Shown piece by piece: positions 62,876 to 64,000 of a DNA stretch of 64,000 nt. This DNA comes from Candidatus Eiseniibacteriota bacterium (GTDB lineage Bacteria > Eisenbacteria > RBG-16-71-46 > CAIMUX01 > WJJG01), in contig JAGMBO010000051.1 of the NCBI GenBank assembly GCA_023129715.1, positions 1 to 64,000 on the forward strand, in the 5' to 3' direction. The notes under the pieces are model-generated. The model ran no database searches. It had not been told where the DNA came from and was given only the letters and a program-made list of their open reading frames with translations. A program made the position numbers and the translations under genes. Numbering within the stretch: position 1 is the stretch's first letter; each line of letters begins with the position of its first letter.

Positions 62876-63044
62876 TGTGCCTGGAGATCGGGCGCGGCAA
62901 TGGGGGGCGATCGGGATCTCGCGCTATTGGAATATCGCGATACCAGGGGCAACGCATCTCGCTATCCGAATGGTTGTGCTTCTTCTAGGAGATGGTTTTC
63001 AGCGGCTCCCAGGAGTCTGTAGGGCCGCACTAAGGGAGGTGTGA

Positions 63045-63674
63045 CTATCGGTCAGCTTCTGTGTCGGGCGGCGGGAGGGCGGCTTCCCTGAGAAGCCAAT
63101 CATACTTCCTCCAATCCGCCTCCAAGTGCTGCGTATCGAACAAGGCGACGATCTGTTCGCACTGGGACTTCAAATTCTCGCCGTGGTTGAGGAAAACCAG
63201 GTGATCGACGAGCATTCCTCTTGCACCAGGTCCTGCCATATTTTCTGCCGTTCTGCTGACGAATCTCACGAACTCCGGGCACCCGTGTTTGTCTCCATTC
63301 GTGGCAAGGATATCGTACAAGGCGCTGAGATCGTAGATGGGAAGGGGGCGGGTGATGACGACACTCACGACGCGAAGGTCGCTGGCGATGCCCCCCCTCA
63401 TCTGCGGAGACATCGCTAGGACCCGGATGTGGTACTGGTACTCGCGGAGATCCCGCACTTCACGGGCGAGGTCGACGAGTTCGACACTGACGTCTGGAAT
63501 CTCCCGCAACTCACGGGTCAAGAAGCTCGTCACTTGAGCCTTCGTAGCCTCATCGTCACATTGGACCTCTACGAGGACGCGGAACCTTCTGGGAGACGAA
63601 TCCTCTTCTTGGGCGAGGCATGGGGATCCACCGGTGAAAGCCAGGAGAACGGCTAGCGCGATCAGGAATCGCAT
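63045..63674 (-). CDS. Small secreted protein of unknown function
   Basis: The ATG at 63674 follows AAAGGAG and gives 209 residues with a signal peptide (residues 1-22, ending C-L-A-Q). The mature protein has alternating strand-helix text (F-R-V-L-V-E-V-Q-C-D-D-E-A-T-K, F-L-T-R-E-L-R-E-I-P-D-V, Y-Q-Y-H-I-R-V-L-A-M) and an L-Y-D-I-L-A segment. I do not recognise the family. It faces the phage-like genes and could be cargo of the outermost element or host DNA. Confidence 0.7.
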   Translation of the reverse strand: MRFLIALAVLLAFTGGSPCLAQEEDSSPRRFRVLVEVQCDDEATKAQVTSFLTRELREIPDVSVELVDLAREVRDLREYQYHIRVLAMSPQMRGGIASDLRVVSVVITRPLPIYDLSALYDILATNGDKHGCPEFVRFVSRTAENMAGPGARGMLVDHLVFLNHGENLKSQCEQIVALFDTQHLEADWRKYDWLLREAALPPPDTEADR

Positions 63675-64000
63675 GGTCTCGGCTCCTTTCCAGAGCATCC
63701 CGCCCAAGAGCTGTTCGGGAGGCATGGATCGTTCCCTGAAGGCTTCGCTCCCGCGTCTGGCCGCAGCGGTCCTCTGGATCTCCTTTCGGCCCGTTGCTCG
63801 GGTTTCGGGAGGATTGGTCCTCTAGCCGGGAATCCGAGGCCCTAGGATGCTCACAGAGAGCCGGTCAGCTCCTTGCGGGGGACAAGCTATGACGTACCCG
63901 CCTAACCTCGCTCAGCCAAGCATTCGCCCTGCCAGGTCACCTAACCATCTGCCTATGTGACGGTTAGCACCAGTAAACGAAAATGAAAGAAAATGCTTGC
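63675..64000. other. Right edge of window, no gene seen
   Basis: Besides the ribosome site of the preceding minus-strand gene, a weak stem (CTAACC at 63940 with GGTTAG at 63961) is seen. The last bases turn AT-rich (AAACGAAAATGAAAGAAAATGC), which may be a promoter region of a gene beyond the edge. No fourth ssrA-like repeat is present. Confidence 0.35.

Overview
The window is a high-GC bacterial chromosome segment. Many secreted proteins end in the same roughly 90-residue module (an N-P-x-P-F start, a D-x-x-G-R core and a G-V-Y-F end). Others carry N-terminal segments ending in I-D-S-L-T-F, or are kinase-TolB-TPR proteins. Together these fit a phylum such as Candidatus Eisenbacteria or Krumholzibacteriota, in or near the FCB superphylum. 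That placement is inferred from protein style and not from a marker gene.

Region 1 (1-15.1 kb): the 3' part of a large secreted choice-of-anchor-D/dockerin-like protein, then a compact plus-strand operon for a contractile injection machine. Its order is ClpV/TssH, TssB, TssC, two TssD/Hcp-like tube proteins, VgrG, TssE, TssF and TssG. Tube and sheath resemble the Bacteroidota subtype (T6SS-iii). TssK and every membrane-complex gene are absent here.

Region 2 (15.2-22.4 kb): a minus-strand operon of an O-antigen-ligase-like protein, an MsbA-like ABC exporter and a lipoprotein. It faces a GT39-type glycosyltransferase fused to TPRs, followed by an ACT-like protein. This looks like envelope polysaccharide or lipid assembly.

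Region 3 (22.4-42.3 kb): accessory DNA rich in secreted proteins, most with the shared C-terminal module. One is a 1734-residue protein with 11 repeats in an almost exact 300-bp period. The gaps hold two transposase remnants, a degenerate sorting-domain gene, a dispersed repeat of about 195 bp, and a recurring C-loop hairpin.

Region 4 (42.3-64 kb): a stacked integration hotspot. Three direct repeats (42323, 45483, 57217) match the reverse complement of a tmRNA (ssrA) 3' end: T-arm plus acceptor. They divide the region into (a) a segment with one kinase-TolB-TPR gene; (b) a segment with three zinc-ribbon/Ser-Thr kinase/FGE-fold proteins, then a truncated excisionase, a ribbon-helix-helix protein and a tyrosine recombinase ending in the third repeat; and (c) a phage-like segment with a replication-type protein carrying iterons, a P27-type small terminase, an HK97-type capsid protein and another structural protein, but no large terminase, portal or tail genes. 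The last segment looks like a capsid-bearing phage satellite or a decayed prophage. No intact ssrA is visible; in a tandem array it would lie to the right of the window.
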